A DNA stretch of 38,500 bases from Myxococcales bacterium. GTDB taxonomy: Bacteria > Myxococcota_A > Polyangia > Polyangiales > Polyangiaceae. The DNA lies in the NCBI GenBank assembly GCA_023248735.1, contig JAHFDY010000018.1, positions 1 through 38,500 of the forward strand. Reading direction: 5' to 3'. Both the position numbers and the translations under genes were made by a program. The first letter of the stretch is position 1. Each line of letters starts with the position of its first letter. The notes below the pieces were generated by a model. That model searched no databases. It was not told the origin of the DNA and worked only from the letters and a program-made list of their open reading frames with translations. Shown piece after piece: positions 1-8,476 of the stretch.

Positions 1-1188
1 CTTTAGCGCAGACGCGGGAAACATCGGCGGACCACCGAGCACGCGGTGTGAGAGTGGAATGTAACCAATCTGGTTCTGATTCGTGGCGATACCGAAGCCA
101 ACGAGTTCCGCGCGCAAAATATCGTGGCGATCGAACAGAGGCTCGATTGCGAGGGTCCGATCCGTCGCTGTCGTTAGGAATTTTGCCAGCGCGTCGTCCG
201 ACGAGAGCACGGTGTATGTCGCCTCGGTTCGACTTGGAAGCGTCGCTATCGGCAAGATCGGCTGCGCTGGTTCCTTTGCAGGCGCCTGCGCAGAGCTTAG
301 CTTGTCGAGCGTGGTAAGCAGTCGTGTGAACTCGAGCTCGGTGAAGAGGCGGGTAAGCTCGTTGACGTTTGCGCCGCCATAGCGCAGGTGGTCAAGTTCG
401 AAATCGAGCGCGTCGTCGGATTTGAGCGTGACGAGCTTTTGGCTCATGCGCGCGTCGCCCTCGTTTGTGGCAAGCGCTTCTCGGAGCTTGGGTCGCTTGA
501 CCGTGTCGAGTGCTCGATAGATGCCGTCGATCGTTCCGAATTGAACGAGGAGCTCGGATGCCGTCTTCGGGCCGATGCTCGGCACACCAGGAATGTTGTC
601 TGAACTGTCGCCCGTGAGCGCCAAGAAGTCCCTTACCTGACTGGCTTTGACTCCGAACTTTTCTGTGACTTCGTCGGGGCCAAAGACGCGATCTCGCATC
701 GAGTCCCAGAGCAGGACCCTCTGATCGTCATCGCGAACGAGCTGCATCAAGTCTTTGTCGGCACTGACGACGACGACCCGCAACCCGGCGGCGATCGCAA
801 GACGTGTCAAAGAAGCGACGAGGTCGTCGGCTTCGACGCCTTCCTTTCGGTAGCAGGGGATATTGTAACCGCGAACGATCTCTTCGCAACGCTGAATTTG
901 TTGAGAAAGGTCGGGTGGCGCTGGCGGGCGAGTGGCCTTGTAGCGGGCGTCGAGCGCATGACGAAACGTCGGCTTTCCGGCATCCATCGCGATGGCCAGA
1001 AAGGTTGGCTTCCGGTCGCTTACGACCTTGTTCAACATGTTGACCGTTCCCAGCACGGCGTGCGTGGGCTCGCCCCTCGAATTCGAAAGGGGCACAACCG
1101 CGTGATAAGCCCGGAAAATGTAGCCTGACAGGTCGATCACGTAGAGCGTGTCGTCCGCGCCCGCGGGCGGCAGCTGAGCTCGAGTCAT
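1..1188 (-). CDS. polA: DNA polymerase I, N-terminal part (cut by window edge)
   Basis: Family A DNA polymerase, which removes primers and fills gaps in repair and lagging-strand synthesis. Only the first 396 codons are visible; the frame is open to base 1. The 5'-3' exonuclease (FEN-like) domain is complete. Its acidic motifs are seen as VIDLSGYIFRAYHA, AMDAGKPTFRH, GVEADDLVA and VSADKDLMQLV, followed by the helix-hairpin-helix stretch TGDSSDNIPGVPSIGPKTA. The start of the 3'-5' exonuclease-like domain follows, with ELVGFGIA and IGYIPLSH. At the place of the proofreading Asp-x-Glu pair I read Glu349-Pro-Leu351, so proofreading is probably lost. The ATG at 1188 has an AAGGA about 11 bases upstream; an in-frame ATG at 1200 is the alternative. 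It is divergent from the kinase gene, with about 50 bp between them. The polymerase domain lies outside the window. Confidence 0.95.
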   Translation of the reverse strand, partial: MTRAQLPPAGADDTLYVIDLSGYIFRAYHAVVPLSNSRGEPTHAVLGTVNMLNKVVSDRKPTFLAIAMDAGKPTFRHALDARYKATRPPAPPDLSQQIQRCEEIVRGYNIPCYRKEGVEADDLVASLTRLAIAAGLRVVVVSADKDLMQLVRDDDQRVLLWDSMRDRVFGPDEVTEKFGVKASQVRDFLALTGDSSDNIPGVPSIGPKTASELLVQFGTIDGIYRALDTVKRPKLREALATNEGDARMSQKLVTLKSDDALDFELDHLRYGGANVNELTRLFTELEFTRLLTTLDKLSSAQAPAKEPAQPILPIATLPSRTEATYTVLSSDDALAKFLTTATDRTLAIEPLFDRHDILRAELVGFGIATNQNQIGYIPLSHRVLGGPPMFPASALK

Positions 1189-1240
1189 ATTGCGGGTCAT
1201 CCTTAGCGCACTCGGACGATGTCGAGTACAATGGCGGCTG

Positions 1241-2683
1241 ATGGGTTCTTTAGCGGAGGTCCCGCCGGTCAGCGGTCTTATCGCGGGCAAGTACCAAATC
1301 GTACGCTTGCTCGGCCGTGGTGGCATGGGCTCGGTATGGGAAGGCCGCCACGCCACGCTCGGAACGCGCGTTGCCATCAAACTCATCGACAGCGAATTTC
1401 TGGACAGCCAAGAGGCACGTCAGCGCTTCGAGAACGAGGCCCGCGCTGCGGCGTCGATCGAGTCGCGGTTTGCGGTGACGATCTACGACTACGGCGTGAG
1501 CGACGAGGGGCACCCCTATATCGTCATGGAGTACCTCCAGGGCGAGCCGCTCGACAAACGCATCGCGCGCCAGGGCCGATTGTCGCTGGACGAAACGTGC
1601 AAGTACATCACCCAGACTGCTCGCGCGCTTCAGAAGGCACACGCCGCTGGCATCGTTCATCGTGATCTCAAACCCGACAACATATACATCGTCGATTCCG
1701 ACGATGAAGAGATCGCCAAGTTGCTTGACTTTGGCATCGCCAAATTTCGCGCCAAGGTTGATGGGGATTCGCGCGCGATCAGCTCATCAACCAAGACGGG
1801 TACGGTAATCGGCACGCCCTTCTACATGTCTCCGGAGCAGGCGCGAGGTCTTCGTTCGGTCGACTACCGTACCGATCTCTGGTCGCTCGGCGTGATTGCG
1901 TACACTTGTGTCACCGGAGCGTTGCCGTTTGATGGCGAGAGCACGGGCGACTTGCTCGTCAAAATCTGCACCGCGCCATTGCCGATTCCGACGCTCTTGG
2001 CACCCTGGTTGCCGGCGAATTTCGACCTGTGGTTCGCACGCGCGCTTCAACGCGAGCCCGGCCAGCGCTTTCAGAATGCTCAGGAGCTCGCAGAAGCACT
2101 CACCGCGGTCGCAAGTGGCTACCCCCTTCCGTTTGCTGCGGTCCCGCCTGGAACTCCGGCAAGCCATGTTCAAGCGTACGGTGCGGCGCCGGCGGCGCTC
2201 CCAATTGCGGCAGCTCAGTCGGGCTTCGAGTCCTTGGCCTCCCCCTATCGTTCAGTTCCTCGCGGCGGGACCGACGCTGGCCTCGCGATGTCGCCATCGG
2301 GTGTCCGAAAAGGGTCAACCTCGTTGATTATCGGTGCGGGCGTGGCTGCGGCTGTCGGCCTCGTTGCGGGCCTTGCGGTCGTTGTCTTGCTCGCATCGCG
2401 CAAGCCAAGCGCGCAAGGTTCCACAGACACAGCGGGGACGACGAGCACCGCGGCGCCGCTTGTCGAATCCGTCCCAACCAATACCGTCCCTTCGCTTAGC
2501 GTCGAAGACGCGGGTCCACGTGTTGAAATGACGCGTCCTGCGATGCGGCCCGCCGAACACCCAGTCGGAAAGGTCATTCCGATTATTCGGCCACCGAGTC
2601 GCGAGCCACCGCCAGCGCAAAAGCCGCCTCCTGCCTACACGCCGCCCAGGCAGCCGCAGCCGCACGATCCCGCGGGGTTTTAG
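1241..2683 (+). CDS. Hanks-type Ser/Thr protein kinase with single membrane anchor
   Basis: A eukaryote-like protein kinase of 480 residues that should phosphorylate Ser/Thr on cytoplasmic partners. All core motifs are present: the glycine loop G25RGGMG30, the ATP lysine K47 in VAIK, the catalytic loop with H140-R-D142 followed by LKPDN, the metal-binding DFG at D163, and the activation-segment end GTPFYMSPEQARG. After the kinase domain comes a low-complexity linker rich in Ala, Pro and Ser. A single hydrophobic segment follows at about residues 361-386, then a Pro-rich tail (repeated PPP and PPR) predicted to be outside the inner membrane. No known sensor domain is recognisable in the tail. 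An in-frame GTG/ATG-like start lies further upstream, but it would overlap polA; the ATG at 1241 sits about 18 residues before the kinase domain. Substrates cannot be told from sequence. Confidence 0.93.
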   Translation: MGSLAEVPPVSGLIAGKYQIVRLLGRGGMGSVWEGRHATLGTRVAIKLIDSEFLDSQEARQRFENEARAAASIESRFAVTIYDYGVSDEGHPYIVMEYLQGEPLDKRIARQGRLSLDETCKYITQTARALQKAHAAGIVHRDLKPDNIYIVDSDDEEIAKLLDFGIAKFRAKVDGDSRAISSSTKTGTVIGTPFYMSPEQARGLRSVDYRTDLWSLGVIAYTCVTGALPFDGESTGDLLVKICTAPLPIPTLLAPWLPANFDLWFARALQREPGQRFQNAQELAEALTAVASGYPLPFAAVPPGTPASHVQAYGAAPAALPIAAAQSGFESLASPYRSVPRGGTDAGLAMSPSGVRKGSTSLIIGAGVAAAVGLVAGLAVVVLLASRKPSAQGSTDTAGTTSTAAPLVESVPTNTVPSLSVEDAGPRVEMTRPAMRPAEHPVGKVIPIIRPPSREPPPAQKPPPAYTPPRQPQPHDPAGF

Positions 2684-2727
2684 TTGAGTCGGGGAGCGCG
2701 GGTCGCGTGGGAGTGTCGGACGTGACC

Positions 2728-2943
2728 ACCCATTTATCGCTTTGGCGGATGCAGCGGAGCGGGGTTCGCGTGGAGTGCGGACGTCCGGACCTTCGGTCCC
2801 TCCTACGCTGGGCCATAATGTTCGCAGACCTCACATTCTGATCCGCTCGGAGCCTACCCATTTATCGCTTTGGCGGATGCAGCGGAGCGGGGGTCGCGTG
2901 GGAGTGTCGGACGGCCGGACCTTCGGTTCCTCCTGCGCTGGAC
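2728..2943. repeat. Diverged tandem repeat, about 128 bp period, in gene-free stretch 2684-3011
   Basis: Two copies begin with the same block (acccatttatcgctttggc...) at 2728 and 2856. They stay alike for about 88 bases, through ggatgcagcggagcgggg, tcgcgtgg and ccggaccttcggt, before drifting apart. A partial copy lies just before (about 2699-2723, ggtcgcgtgggagtgtcgga). A short echo, atcgctttggtgagatg, follows at about 2949-2965. Each unit holds a small hairpin around ggaccttcggtcc, with a short stem and a TTCG-containing loop. I see no convincing gene in 2684-3011. It may be a dispersed intergenic repeat of this genome. Confidence 0.75.
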
Positions 2944-3011
2944 GCAGTCATCGCTTTGGTGAGATGCGCGCAACCTCGACCGCTCTTCCCGTGATCAGGT
3001 ACGATGCTTGA

Positions 3012-4367
3012 GTGCGACATCTTCGGGCGCGGTTGCTCACGGCTTTTCTTCTCGTAACGTCGGTAGGCACTTTTTCGCCAAGGGCGCGTGCCGAGGCGAC
3101 GGAGGCGGAGAAGCGAACCGCGCGCGACCTGTTTCTTGAGGCTTACAAAGGTCAGCAGGCGGGGCGTTACGCTGAGGCGCTCGAGAAATTCGAAAAGTCG
3201 CTCTCCTTGTTTCAGGCGCCTACGACGCTCTATCGCATTGCGCAGTGCCAAGCTGCGCTTGGGAAATGGGTCGAAGCTGCGGAGAGCTATCGATCAGCGG
3301 AGTCGATGCCGCTCGCCGAAAATGCGTCGAGCGCTTTCAGGGACGCACAGGCAAACGCTGCGACCGAGCGTGCGACACTCGAAGCGCGAACGCCCACGCT
3401 TACAGTCGAAGTCGCGCCGCGCGAGGGAGCGACAGTTACGTGGTCGATTGACGGTGAAGCGTTCAAGACGGGCCTCCTTGGAACGGCAATCAAAATGAAC
3501 CCAGGTTCTCGGCGCATCCAAGTGAGCGCCCAGGGTTATGAGCCGGTAGAGCAGACCGTGGTGCTCAAAGACCGCGAGCGTCGAACCGTTCGCATCGCGC
3601 TTGTTGCGCAGGCGTCCTTGTCGGTGACGCCACCGGGCGCTCATGTCGAGCCTCCTCCTCGTCAGGAAACTTTACCAGATGCGCCCGCGCCGGTTCCGAC
3701 AAAGCCCGAGCCTGCTTCCCCCGGCAAGCTGACCAGTACGGGGTTGTTGTTGGGCATTCGGGGCGGAGGCATGTATTTGAATGGCGGCCCATCGCTCGCG
3801 CGAGGGACCGGCGACGGTCTGTTCGGTGGTTTCGGCGGTATCGTCGCGGGCGAAATAGGGCTGCGTTTTGCCAAGGTCGTCGTGATTTCCGCCTATCTCG
3901 ACGGCGGCGGCCTCCGCGCGCCCGAGGCAGGTGCGCTCGAGGCATTCGCCAACCAAAACGTTTCGTTCACGACGACGGCCAAGACGCTCGGATTCGGCTT
4001 CATGCTTTCGCTCATCGCCAATCCGCAGCGACCCGCATTCTATTTCGAGCTAGGGGCGGGTTCGCGCCGAAACACGCTCACCGTCAGCCGATTCGATAGC
4101 GACGCCGGCGCGCAGACGGACTTCAACTATCAGTTCACCGGCCCTGAAGGGACGATCGGAGCTGGGGCGTGGATCCCCGTCGGGCGGTCGTTTGCGGTAC
4201 TTCCAAAGCTCTCGTTTTCGGCGGGGGTTCTCAATCAACTCGAATGTACGAGCACGGCAGCCTGCCCCACCGACGAGGACTTCATCCCGCTGGGTGACGT
4301 TTGGCACAAGTCACCGCACACGACCGTGATGCTCAACTTTGCAGGTTTTTACACCCTGAACTTTTGA
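3012..4367 (+). CDS. Secreted TPR and PEGA-like protein with outer-membrane-like C-terminal domain
   Basis: A 451-residue exported protein. Residues 1-27 form a signal peptide ending ARA. Residues about 38-105 form two TPR-like helix pairs (AGRYAEALEKFEKSL, LGKWVEAAESYRSAE). Residues about 130-198 look like a PEGA-type beta domain, with GSRRIQVSAQGYEPVEQTV followed by repeated charged strands. A Pro-rich linker leads to a Gly-rich, beta-strand-rich region (about 240-451). The protein ends in FYTLNF; a terminal Phe is typical of outer-membrane barrels. The start is a GTG directly behind an in-frame stop, so no longer version is possible. Architectures of this kind (TPR, PEGA, barrel) are common in Myxococcota and have no assigned function. 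I infer an envelope structural or scaffolding role. Confidence 0.8.
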   Translation: MRHLRARLLTAFLLVTSVGTFSPRARAEATEAEKRTARDLFLEAYKGQQAGRYAEALEKFEKSLSLFQAPTTLYRIAQCQAALGKWVEAAESYRSAESMPLAENASSAFRDAQANAATERATLEARTPTLTVEVAPREGATVTWSIDGEAFKTGLLGTAIKMNPGSRRIQVSAQGYEPVEQTVVLKDRERRTVRIALVAQASLSVTPPGAHVEPPPRQETLPDAPAPVPTKPEPASPGKLTSTGLLLGIRGGGMYLNGGPSLARGTGDGLFGGFGGIVAGEIGLRFAKVVVISAYLDGGGLRAPEAGALEAFANQNVSFTTTAKTLGFGFMLSLIANPQRPAFYFELGAGSRRNTLTVSRFDSDAGAQTDFNYQFTGPEGTIGAGAWIPVGRSFAVLPKLSFSAGVLNQLECTSTAACPTDEDFIPLGDVWHKSPHTTVMLNFAGFYTLNF

Positions 4368-4393
4368 CTTTGTTCAGGATTTCGGCGTTGCCG

Positions 4394-4416
4394 CGTTGCG
4401 ACAATTCTTCGCAACG
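4394..4416 (+). other. Inverted repeat downstream of the TPR/PEGA gene
   Basis: Seven-base arms cgttgcg and cgcaacg are separated by nine bases (acaattctt). It lies 27 bases after the stop of the upstream gene and 50 before the GT2 start. No T-run follows, so it is either a weak terminator hairpin or an operator. Confidence 0.35.
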
Positions 4417-4466
4417 AATTACAAGTCAGTGACAATTGGCGTGGCCTCGCATGACACATTTGCCCA

Positions 4467-6020
4467 ATGTACTGGGTCCTTTGTTCGGGCTACTTTGCCG
4501 TTCTTCTTCTTCTCTCGGCGTACGGACTGCACCGCTCGCACCTGGTGCTGACGGTTCTTCGCAACCGCAAGCGCCTCACGGACATGAAGGCGCGCATCAA
4601 GTCGCTACCGGTTGAAGGCATCAGCAAACGCCGCGATCTGCCCCACGTGACGATCCAGCTGCCGCTCTACAACGAGGCGACGGTCACCGCGCGATTGCTC
4701 GATCACGTTGCGAAGATCGACTACCCACGCAGCCGACTCGAGATTCAGGTTCTCGACGACTCGACCGACGAGACGCGCACAATCGCGCGCCGTCATGTGG
4801 AGATGCTCGCGAATCAGCATTCGCTCGGGGAAGAGCCGCTCGACATCGTGTACCGGCATCGCGTTGATCGCGTCGGGTACAAAGCGGGCGCACTCGACGA
4901 GGGCCTGCAGGTCGCAAAAGGCGAGCTCATTGCCATCTTCGACGCGGACTTTCTTCCGCAGCCTGACTTCTTGCGCGAGCTCGTTCCACACTTCGTCGAC
5001 AATCCGAAAATCGGCATGGTGCAAGCCCGTTGGGGGCACCTCAATCGCGAGCACTCGTTGCTCACGCGCGTGCAATCACTGATGCTCGATGGCCACCACT
5101 TGGTGGAAAATCGCGGTCGGTCTGCAGCGGGGTGGCTGTTCAACTTCTCCGGCACTGGCGGCATGTGGCGGCGCGAAGCCATCGACGACGCAGGCGGCTG
5201 GCAGCACGATACGCTGACCGAAGATCTCGACCTCTCGTACCGCGCGCAACTCAAAGGATGGACCTTCGCCTACCGCGACGACGTGGTCAGCCCTGCGGAA
5301 CTCCCCGAGGATATCAGCGCCTTTCGTGCGCAGCAGTACCGCTGGGCAAAGGGGACCGTGCAGACTTCACGCAAGTTGCTCGGCCGTGTGCTCACGTCGG
5401 ACTTGACGTTCAGCCAACGGCTCGAGGCGTTTTTTCACCTGACGCCACACTTTGCATATCCGCTCATGGTGCTCTTGAGTGTGCTGCTTCTGCCAGCGCT
5501 CATCCTCATGCCTGCAACGAGCCCAACGACAATGTTGCTCATCGATTTGCCGCTTTGCATTGGGACCACGGGTTCGCTCGCGGCGTTCTACTCAATGGCC
5601 GAAGTTGCCCAAGGTCGTCGTGCGCGCGATGCATGGAAGGTCATGCCTGCGCTCATCGCGCTTGGCGCGGGCCTCGCGCCTCATTTGTCGAAAGCGGTCT
5701 TCGAAGGTTTTGGCTCGATGGCCGGCGAGTTTGTGCGAACCCCGAAGAAAGGCAACTTGCAGGGCCGCTACCATGCGCGCGCCGACTTGCCGATCACGGA
5801 AATTGGACTCGCGTTGGTTTCGTTGGTCTCGACGATTGCGTCGGTCCAAACGGGCCACTGGTTCGCTACGCCGTTCGCGGCGATGTTTCTCGGTGGGTAT
5901 AGCTACGTTGCGTATCACGTGATGGCGGAGCAGACCTTGCGTCGCAAGGCGACGGACGTGGCGGTCGTGACAGAACTCGCACCGCGGGCAGATGAGGTTG
6001 GCAACGAGCTCGCGGCGTAA
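4467..6020 (+). CDS. Cellulose-synthase-like family 2 glycosyltransferase
   Basis: A processive GT2 enzyme of 517 residues that should polymerise sugars from a nucleotide donor at the inner membrane. The GT-A core shows all four processive motifs: D97-D98 in VLDDSTDET, D159-A-D161, the acceptor motif T-E252-D253, and Q289-x-x-R292-W293. One hydrophobic helix lies at the N-terminus (about 2-20). Four or more follow the catalytic domain (HFAYPLMVLLSVLLLPALIL and later segments). This arrangement matches CslA/mannan-synthase-like bacterial enzymes rather than BcsA, and no PilZ domain is attached. The product sugar cannot be told. The gene converges on a heparinase-like gene (11-bp gap) that sits behind another glycosyltransferase, suggesting an extracellular polysaccharide locus. 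An upstream ATG at 4451 is out of frame. Confidence 0.9.
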   Translation: MYWVLCSGYFAVLLLLSAYGLHRSHLVLTVLRNRKRLTDMKARIKSLPVEGISKRRDLPHVTIQLPLYNEATVTARLLDHVAKIDYPRSRLEIQVLDDSTDETRTIARRHVEMLANQHSLGEEPLDIVYRHRVDRVGYKAGALDEGLQVAKGELIAIFDADFLPQPDFLRELVPHFVDNPKIGMVQARWGHLNREHSLLTRVQSLMLDGHHLVENRGRSAAGWLFNFSGTGGMWRREAIDDAGGWQHDTLTEDLDLSYRAQLKGWTFAYRDDVVSPAELPEDISAFRAQQYRWAKGTVQTSRKLLGRVLTSDLTFSQRLEAFFHLTPHFAYPLMVLLSVLLLPALILMPATSPTTMLLIDLPLCIGTTGSLAAFYSMAEVAQGRRARDAWKVMPALIALGAGLAPHLSKAVFEGFGSMAGEFVRTPKKGNLQGRYHARADLPITEIGLALVSLVSTIASVQTGHWFATPFAAMFLGGYSYVAYHVMAEQTLRRKATDVAVVTELAPRADEVGNELAA

Positions 6021-6031
6021 TTGGGGACGGG

Positions 6032-8476
6032 CTACCGCGTCTTTGTTACCGACGAGGACGCAGGGTGTATCGATCCACTCGCCTCGCTCTCGAACGACAA
6101 GATGCCTTTGTCACTCGCTTTGATCCCTTTTCCATCGACCACGCGAAAACCCTGAGCGCCACCTGACGGGGTCACCGTGATCGCGTACTCGGCGTTTGGC
6201 TTCACGGACGTGATCACGTGCAGCGTCTTTCCAACCGGTAGGCTGTAGCTCACGTCAGAGAATGCGTCGGTGAGTTTTCCGGCGTTCGAAAGCACAGCGT
6301 AGTTTTGCGTCTTCTTTTGAAGCAGCACGCCGCTCGTCTTTCGATCGGGCGCCGCTTTGTCGCTTGCCGAAAAGAGGGTCGCCTTGCCAGCAAGCGTCGC
6401 GTCGTTCGCAACGTCGAATAGGGTGATCCATCGCTGCTCGGCCGATTTGTCGCTCGGCCGCATCTCGAGACGGAATACTTTGTTCTTCTTGAACACGTTC
6501 ACGATGCTCGCGCTCGCATGGTTGGGGAGCAGCGAAATTACGCTGCCAGCATAGGTGCGACCGTCGCCGACTTCGTATCGCTTTCCGGCCTCTTGAGGCA
6601 CTTCTTTGAGCGCACCGGCAAAATGGAACGCCTGCCACTGGTCGGTTGCACTCGCGTTAGTTTCTGTGCGGTCGTCGACGATGAAAAGTTCGGGTCTGAG
6701 GTAAACGATTTGGCGGGACCACGATTTGACCGGACGCTTGTCGCCATCGATCGCGCGGTACATCTCTTCGAGCTTGTCGCCTCGCATCGCCACATAGGCG
6801 CCACCGTCTTCGAACAAACCGACGTGGGTGTGCACTTCTGGAGCTTCCGCGGAGATCTGGCCGTAGTGCGCGGTCTTTGCGTAGAAGATGTTGTAGATGG
6901 TGCGGTTGCCGAGCTCGCGATCGGCATCGTTGTTTCCAAAGAGATCGTTGTAGAGCGGTTCGTTCGCGCTCTCGCCGTCGGTCGTGCCGGGGCTGTGTCT
7001 GTTCATCGCGCCGCCGGTGTTGCATAGCAACGGCCTGCCTCCACGCACGATTGCGAGGCTTCCCTGGTCGAATGACATCTCGCCGGAGCCTGGATAGTTC
7101 ACGTGCGTGCCAGACGTGAACGTTGCCCAAACGGCGTCGCGATCCCACGAAGAGCGTGCCTCCACGGTTTGCATGCCACGCGCATAGAACGATAGCGGCT
7201 GCGATCGGTAGTCCGCCTCGGGCGCCTTCGGATTCCAGAAAACGAAGAGCTGCCACGGCGGAACGTCTTCGAGTTTGTGCAGGTCGATCACCTCCTGCGT
7301 GAATCGATGAAAGCTGGGCGCCAGGGGATCGTTCAGAAGCTCGAGCGCGCCTGCGAAGAACGTGAAAACACTTGGCTGCGTGCGAGACGGATTCGCGTTG
7401 CCGTAAAGTGCGCCGCGGTCGTCTAGCGTTGCGCGGTTCGGCCAACTGTAGTGGAGGAGATTTGCGGCTTGCTCGACGGGAAATCGAAAGGGTGCCTTGG
7501 CATCGCTCACGAGGTCGAGGCCCTTTGCGGTGTGTGCGCCGAGGACAGGGAGCACCATGTTGATCGACGCGAGCGGTCCGTAATTCCAGCCCTCGGGCCA
7601 ACCTCCGCCTGCCATGTATTGTGCATAGAACGGCTGTACCATCTTGCCGTGGAGACGCGAGAGCCAGTCCTTCCATTGAAGGTCGGCGCTTGGGTTATCG
7701 CCGTCTGTTGCAAGTGCTGCGAGGCCTTTCGCGGCGTAGTAGCCGGCGAAGTAGTTTCCCTGTGCGTGCTCACGGCCGAACCCTTCTTTGTCGAACGCGT
7801 CGATCCAGCGATTGAGCTCAAGATACACACGCTTTTTCTCTGCCGCGCTGAGTAGCGGATAAGCCCAGTCGTAGCCGAGAGCCATGCCGATTCCGAAGTT
7901 GCGAATGCCGTAGCCGTGATCGCGCAGCGGGCTCACGGAATGCGGGCCAGTGGACTCGCTCATCTTAGTAAGGATGTCGACGACCTTCTTTCCGTATGGA
8001 TCAGCCCTCGAAGGGTCGAGCGTCTTTTGAACCTGGTAACAAACGCCGAGGTTGAGGATCGCATCGATGTAGCCACTGCCCTGATAGCCGTGACCGATGT
8101 GAGGAGCGTCGGCGTAGCTATTTCCGTCCGGCCATTCGACGTGGCCAGAAAGGTACTTGTCACAGTAACTTTGCAAGCGAGTCCACTCCGACGACTGTTG
8201 CTTCGCGCGCTTGGCGAGCTCCTCGAGGTACTTTGGCGTCAGAATGAGTCGTGGGCGCACGCCAGGGGGCGACGGCGAAAGCAACTGGCTCGGCACCAGG
8301 TTGGTCACGACCACTTCGGCAGGTGTTCCGAGCGGTGACTCCACATGCGACGAGGCCGCGTCAGGCGCCGCATGTTCGGCATCCACCGGTGTGGAAGCGT
8401 TGCACTTCGCGCAACCCGATGTGAAGAGAAGCCAAGCCCACGCGCTCCGTTGCGCCAATTGTCTGTGAGAGCTCAT
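6032..8476 (-). CDS. Heparinase II/III-like or alginate-lyase-like lipoprotein
   Basis: An 814-residue exported protein. The ATG at 8476 gives a short signal peptide ending in FTSGC, a plausible though imperfect lipobox, then a low-complexity linker. Residues about 75-430 are alpha-helical with Trp/Tyr-rich segments (GYGIRNFGIGMALGYDWAYP, GGGWPEGWNYGPL), as in the alpha/alpha-toroid of polysaccharide lyases. The C-terminal half has heparinase II/III-like beta-sandwich features (GEMSFDQGSLAIVRGGRPL, NTGGAMNRHS, AYVAMRGD). I infer cleavage of an acidic polysaccharide at the cell surface; catalytic residues were not assigned. The start overlaps the stop of the upstream glycosyltransferase in an ATGA, implying translational coupling. 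A longer reading from 8578 would lie inside that gene and lose the signal peptide. Confidence 0.75.
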   Translation of the reverse strand: MSSHRQLAQRSAWAWLLFTSGCAKCNASTPVDAEHAAPDAASSHVESPLGTPAEVVVTNLVPSQLLSPSPPGVRPRLILTPKYLEELAKRAKQQSSEWTRLQSYCDKYLSGHVEWPDGNSYADAPHIGHGYQGSGYIDAILNLGVCYQVQKTLDPSRADPYGKKVVDILTKMSESTGPHSVSPLRDHGYGIRNFGIGMALGYDWAYPLLSAAEKKRVYLELNRWIDAFDKEGFGREHAQGNYFAGYYAAKGLAALATDGDNPSADLQWKDWLSRLHGKMVQPFYAQYMAGGGWPEGWNYGPLASINMVLPVLGAHTAKGLDLVSDAKAPFRFPVEQAANLLHYSWPNRATLDDRGALYGNANPSRTQPSVFTFFAGALELLNDPLAPSFHRFTQEVIDLHKLEDVPPWQLFVFWNPKAPEADYRSQPLSFYARGMQTVEARSSWDRDAVWATFTSGTHVNYPGSGEMSFDQGSLAIVRGGRPLLCNTGGAMNRHSPGTTDGESANEPLYNDLFGNNDADRELGNRTIYNIFYAKTAHYGQISAEAPEVHTHVGLFEDGGAYVAMRGDKLEEMYRAIDGDKRPVKSWSRQIVYLRPELFIVDDRTETNASATDQWQAFHFAGALKEVPQEAGKRYEVGDGRTYAGSVISLLPNHASASIVNVFKKNKVFRLEMRPSDKSAEQRWITLFDVANDATLAGKATLFSASDKAAPDRKTSGVLLQKKTQNYAVLSNAGKLTDAFSDVSYSLPVGKTLHVITSVKPNAEYAITVTPSGGAQGFRVVDGKGIKASDKGILSFESEASGSIHPASSSVTKTR

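Noticed and set aside
728-1231. Long minus-strand frame overlapping polA
   Set aside because: It is a shifted reading of the polA region; the polA frame has the conserved exonuclease motifs and this one has Arg-rich junk.
5030-5902. 290-codon plus-strand frame inside the GT2 gene
   Set aside because: Out-of-frame reading of the glycosyltransferase; Arg/Cys/His-rich with no motif.
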